Positions 41,213 to 44,400 of a stretch of DNA of 44,400 nucleotides are shown one piece after another; the first letter of the stretch is position 1, and the number at the start of each line of letters is the position of its first letter. The notes under the pieces were generated by a model. The model made no database searches. It had not been told where the DNA came from and saw only the letters and a program-made list of their open reading frames with translations. The DNA is from a gamma proteobacterium L18 (lineage in GTDB: Bacteria > Pseudomonadota > Gammaproteobacteria > Pseudomonadales > Pseudomonadaceae): positions 280,227 through 324,626 of the forward strand of contig KI547165.1 of assembly GCA_000497835.1 (NCBI GenBank), written 5' to 3'. Position numbers and translations under genes: made by a program.

Positions 41213-42898
41213 ATGGTGAATAACTATCGGGCAAAGGTACACCTGCGCCCCCATTTTGCACGTAATCCCCTGGTGCTGGCCCTGGCGGCGTTCGTCACCG
41301 GCCTGCCGGTGGCCCAGGCATTTGAGTTCGACAGCGGCAACCCCGATATCCGCACCCGCTGGGACAACACCCTCAAGTACAGCGCCGCCTGGCGCACCGA
41401 GGGCCGCAGTGACCAGCTCACCACCGGCACCACGGCGGTCAACGGCGACGATGGCGACCGCAACTTCAGCGGCGGCATGATCTCCGATCGCCTGGACCTG
41501 CTGTCCGAATTCGATATCAGCTACCAGAACGTCGGCGCTCGGGTCAGCGGCGCCGCCTGGTACGACGACGTCTACAACAAGCGCAACGACAACAACTCGC
41601 CGGACACCAACAACAGCACCTCGGTGGACTACGACCACTTCACCGACCAGACCCGCAAGCTGCACGGCCGCGAGGGCGAAATTCTCGACGCCTTCATCTA
41701 CGGCAAGGCCGACTGGGGCGACATGCCGGTCTCCGGCCGTATCGGCCAGTACGCCATGCAGTGGGGCGAAAGCCTGTTTTACGGCATGAACGGCATCGCC
41801 GGCGGCATGGCCCCCATCGACGTGGTCAAGGGCCTGTCGGTGCCCAATACCCAGTTCAAGGAACTGATCCGGCCGGTGCGGCAGATGTCCGGGCAGTTCC
41901 AGCTGACCCCCGACGTGTCGGTAGGCGCCTACTACCAGTTCGAGTGGGAGGCCAACCGCCTGCCAGCGGCGGGCAGCTACTTCTCCAGCTTCGACAGCAT
42001 CGGCAGCGGCAACGAGCGCCTGTTCGCCGGCAGCCCGGTGATCCCCGGCGGCCAGCCCCTGGCGTTCTTCAGCGGCGGCAACAAGAACGCCAAGGACTCG
42101 GGGCAGGGCGGCGTGCAGATCAAGTGGCGCACCGAGACCGTGGACTATGGCGTCTACGCCATCCGCTTCCATGACAAGAACCCGCAACTGCTGGTGCGTC
42201 CGGACTTCGCCAACCTCAACCCGGTCACCGGCCAGGCGGGCGAGTACTACTGGGTGTACCCCGAAGGGATCGAGGCCCTGGGCGCCAGCTTCTCCACCAC
42301 GGTGGACCAGTTCAACATCGCCGGTGAACTGTCCACTCGCTGGCACCAGCCCCTGGCGTCCACCAACCAGCGCACCTTGCTGGCCGGCGAAGGCCTGGCC
42401 AACGAAGCCGATGACGCCTTGTACGCCACCGGCCACACGCTGCACGCCAACCTCAGCTGGCTGGCCAGTTTCGGCCCCACGTTTGTGGCCATGGAGTCCA
42501 GCTTTATCGGCGAGCTGGCGTGGAACCGCACCTTGAGCGTGACCCGCAACCCCGACGCCGTGGACCCCAATGCCACCCGCGACGCCTGGAGCGTGCGCAC
42601 GGTGTACGAGCCCATGTACCGGCAGTTCTTCCCAGGCATGGACGTGAGCATTCCGGTGGGCATCAGCTACACCCACGGGGCTTCCGAGTCCCTGGGCACT
42701 GCGTTCGGCAGCAACCGCGGCGGCGACATGAACATCGGCATCAAGGGCAACTACCTCAACACCTGGAACCTGGGCCTGACCTACACCCACTACTACGGGC
42801 CGGCCAATACCTTTCTCGATGAAAACAACAACTACACCTTCGAACAGTCGCTCAAGGACCGTGATTTCGTGGCCTTCAGCGTCAGCCGTACTTTCTGA
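41213..42898 (+). CDS. DUF1302 family outer-membrane protein
   Basis: The 561-residue protein has a long signal sequence ending near Ala36 (FVTGLPVAQA, then FEFDSGNPDIRTRWDNTLKYS). It continues with many short amphipathic strands, a typical central block (MPVSGRIGQYAMQWGESLFYGMNGIAGG) and a terminal strand ending in Phe (AFSVSRTF), as in beta-barrels. DUF1302 proteins are usually encoded next to DUF1329 proteins and often near catabolic genes for aromatic or terpenoid compounds; transport of hydrophobic compounds across the outer membrane is suspected. The ATG at 41213 has GAGGG 9 nt upstream. The upstream frame to 41135 is leader sequence. Confidence 0.88.
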   Translation: MVNNYRAKVHLRPHFARNPLVLALAAFVTGLPVAQAFEFDSGNPDIRTRWDNTLKYSAAWRTEGRSDQLTTGTTAVNGDDGDRNFSGGMISDRLDLLSEFDISYQNVGARVSGAAWYDDVYNKRNDNNSPDTNNSTSVDYDHFTDQTRKLHGREGEILDAFIYGKADWGDMPVSGRIGQYAMQWGESLFYGMNGIAGGMAPIDVVKGLSVPNTQFKELIRPVRQMSGQFQLTPDVSVGAYYQFEWEANRLPAAGSYFSSFDSIGSGNERLFAGSPVIPGGQPLAFFSGGNKNAKDSGQGGVQIKWRTETVDYGVYAIRFHDKNPQLLVRPDFANLNPVTGQAGEYYWVYPEGIEALGASFSTTVDQFNIAGELSTRWHQPLASTNQRTLLAGEGLANEADDALYATGHTLHANLSWLASFGPTFVAMESSFIGELAWNRTLSVTRNPDAVDPNATRDAWSVRTVYEPMYRQFFPGMDVSIPVGISYTHGASESLGTAFGSNRGGDMNIGIKGNYLNTWNLGLTYTHYYGPANTFLDENNNYTFEQSLKDRDFVAFSVSRTF

Positions 42899-42913
42899 AC
42901 CGAGGATCAGTCG

Positions 42914-44272
42914 ATGAAAACCGTCACCTTGCTGCTCACTGCCCTGGCATCCTCGCTGTTGCTGGCCCAAGGCGTAATGGCCGCCGTTCCGGCCAGCGAA
43001 GCCGATACCCTGAAAACCACCCTCACACCCCTGGGCGCCACCCGCGCCGGCAATGCCGACAACAGCATCCCGGCCTGGAACGGCGGCTTGACCCAGGCCG
43101 ACCCGGCCTACAAGGACGGCGGCAAGCGCGGCGATCCGTTCGCGGCAGAAAAGCCACTGTTCACCATTACCGCCCAGAACGCTGGCCAATACGCCGACAA
43201 GCTCTCGGCGGGCACCCTGGCGATGCTGAAGAAATACCCCGACAGCTACCATTTGGACGTCTACCCCACGCACCGCACTGCCGCGGCGCCGCAAGCGGTC
43301 TACGACGCTACCTACAAGAATGCCCTGAACGGCACCCTGGTGGACGGCCCCGCCGGCCCCATGCCGCAGAACGCCCAGGGCGGCATTCCGTTCCCCATCC
43401 CGAAAAGCGGCGCCGAGGCCATCTGGAACCACCTGCTGCGCTGGCGCGGGGCGTCCTGGCACGCCGAGTTCACGCAGTACCTGACCACCGCCGATGGCAA
43501 GCACGTACTGACCAACGACTCCAAGGCCGACCTGCAAATGCCCTGGTACCTGCCTGACGGCGGCCAGAAGGATGGCGTGTTCTGGACCATTCGCATGACC
43601 AACGACGGCCCGCCACTGCGGGCCGGCGAAGCCATCACCGGCCGTGAAAACCTCAACGCCGACAACGCCGGCGTCTGGACCTACCTGCCAGGCCAGCGCC
43701 GGGTACGCCGCCTGCCAAACGCCTGCTGCGATACGCCCACCCCGGCCACCGCAGGGGTGATGAGCTTTGACGAACTGTACGTGTTCAACGGCCGCATCGA
43801 CGGCTTCGACTGGAAGCTGGTGGGCAAGAAGGAGCTGTACATTCCCTACAACTCCAACAAAGTGTTCACCGCCGCCAACCCCACCGACCTGCTGGGCGAG
43901 CACCATTTGAACCCGGCCGACATTCGCTGGGAGCTGCACCGGGTGTGGGTGGTGGAGGCTACCCTCAAACCTGGCAAGCGCCACGTGATGCCGCATAGCA
44001 CCTACTACCTCGACGAGGACACCTGGGCGGCCGTGCTGGGTGAACGCTACGACGCCCAGAACCAACTGGCCAAGGCGCTGTGGACCACGCCGGTGGTGCT
44101 GCCCGACATGCCGGGCGTGGTGACCTTGACCAACGGCTTCTACGACCTGCTGTCCGGGGCCTGGTTTACCGGGGACATCTTTGCCGGCAAGCGCGAACAG
44201 TACCGCGTGGTGCAGGCCTACAAGGACACGGTATTCACCCCCGATGCCTTGGCTGGCGAAGGTGTGCGCTGA
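42914..44272 (+). CDS. DUF1329 family periplasmic protein (LolA/LolB-like fold)
   Basis: The 452-residue protein starts with a clear signal peptide (MKTVTLLLTALASSLLLAQG..., cleavage near residue 23). The usual DUF1329 beginning follows: LKTTLTPLGATRAGNADNSIPAWNGGL. Further landmarks are GGIPFPIPKSGAEAIWNHLLRWRG, GQRRVRRLPNACCDTPTPAT and YLDEDTWAAVLGERYD. These proteins accompany DUF1302 porin-like proteins, a Ycf48/BNR-repeat protein and an RND-type (MMPL) exporter. The ATG has GAGGA upstream and lies 15 bp after the DUF1302 stop, so the two are co-transcribed. Confidence 0.88.
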   Translation: MKTVTLLLTALASSLLLAQGVMAAVPASEADTLKTTLTPLGATRAGNADNSIPAWNGGLTQADPAYKDGGKRGDPFAAEKPLFTITAQNAGQYADKLSAGTLAMLKKYPDSYHLDVYPTHRTAAAPQAVYDATYKNALNGTLVDGPAGPMPQNAQGGIPFPIPKSGAEAIWNHLLRWRGASWHAEFTQYLTTADGKHVLTNDSKADLQMPWYLPDGGQKDGVFWTIRMTNDGPPLRAGEAITGRENLNADNAGVWTYLPGQRRVRRLPNACCDTPTPATAGVMSFDELYVFNGRIDGFDWKLVGKKELYIPYNSNKVFTAANPTDLLGEHHLNPADIRWELHRVWVVEATLKPGKRHVMPHSTYYLDEDTWAAVLGERYDAQNQLAKALWTTPVVLPDMPGVVTLTNGFYDLLSGAWFTGDIFAGKREQYRVVQAYKDTVFTPDALAGEGVR

Positions 44273-44273
44273 G

Positions 44274-44400
44274 ATGAATCGCACCCTCATGATCAGTGCG
44301 CTGTGCCTGGCGCGTGGCCGGGCAGGGCGCTCAGGCCGCCGATGTGCTGGCCCAGCCGGCGGTGCAGTCGGCCCAGGCGCTGCACGCCGTGCTGCTGGCC
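44274..44400 (+). pseudogene. Start of the next operon gene (BNR/Ycf48-like expected), apparently frameshifted
   Basis: An ATG one base after the DUF1329 stop begins a secretion signal (MNRTLMISALCLA). At about 44310-44314 the sensible reading moves to the +1 frame, which continues VAGQGAQAADVLAQPAVQ and then SAQALHAVLLA to the window edge, exactly what a signal-peptide end and mature start would look like. The original frame instead gives an Arg/Gly-rich string. One extra base in GGCGCGTGG would explain it. It may be a true inactivating mutation, a sequencing error, or a start at GTG 44296. By family precedent a Ycf48/BNR-repeat protein is expected here, but too little is visible to confirm that. 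Confidence 0.5.

Noticed and set aside
41132..44290. A 1052-residue open frame on the minus strand
   Set aside because: It is the antisense shadow of the DUF1302 and DUF1329 genes. High GC keeps the opposite frame open; its product is Val/Gly/His-rich without any domain, whereas the plus-strand genes have signal peptides, SD sites and recognised families.
1..44400. CRISPR array
   Set aside because: The repeated sequences are inverted palindromic pairs with irregular distances, not direct repeats with uniform spacers, and no cas gene is present.

Overview
The window is GC-rich DNA from a Pseudomonas, most likely of the fluorescens/putida lineage. Three observations support this: strong Pseudomonas-type codon bias with long antisense shadow frames, OprD-type porins, and REP-like palindromes of the GTGGGAGCGGGC type in nearly every gap between transcription units. 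No rRNA, tRNA, CRISPR array, integrase or transposase was seen. All assignments come from reading the sequence and recalling protein families; no search was run.

Layout. (1) 256-5275: uptake and hydroxylation of an aromatic acid. A minus-strand MFS transporter and OprD porin are divergent from a two-component flavin hydroxylase that closely resembles the C2/C1 4-hydroxyphenylacetate 3-hydroxylase of Acinetobacter baumannii. (2) 5589-9476: an AraC-family regulator divergent from an ornithine-cyclodeaminase-like protein, a RidA-family protein and a DadA-like FAD oxidoreductase. This set resembles tyramine oxidase loci, so regions 1 and 2 together could turn a phenolic amine into a dihydroxyphenylacetate. 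The lower ring-cleavage genes of that route are not here. (3) 9896-15244: a patchwork holding a receiver-domain remnant, small unknown genes, a GAF protein, two tandem paralogous small proteins in a lower-GC patch, and a CHASE-PAS hybrid histidine kinase. (4) 15489-35265: a complete type VI secretion system. tssB-tssC-hcp-tssE-tssF-tssG-tssH-(unknown)-vgrG-MORN runs leftward, tssJ-tssK-tssL-tssM-tssA runs rightward, and a DUF4280 PAAR-like tip gene stands convergent at the left end. No fha/ppkA/pppA genes and no recognisable toxin were seen. (5) 35791-44400: a second aromatic catabolic locus. It has a type I extradiol dioxygenase, an alpha/beta hydrolase, a LysR regulator, a class A FAD monooxygenase, a small Rieske protein, and then a DUF1302/DUF1329 outer-membrane/periplasmic pair followed by a gene that appears frameshifted at the window edge.

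The most interesting regulatory signal is a bipartite element, GTAT-N11-ATAC followed after exactly 18 bp by ATTAGTCA. It lies in front of both the FAD monooxygenase operon and the DUF1302 operon, which suggests one LysR protein controls both. The best candidates for undescribed biology are the substrate of this LysR regulon, the low-GC unknown gene between clpV and vgrG, and the tandem paralogues at 11278-11960.
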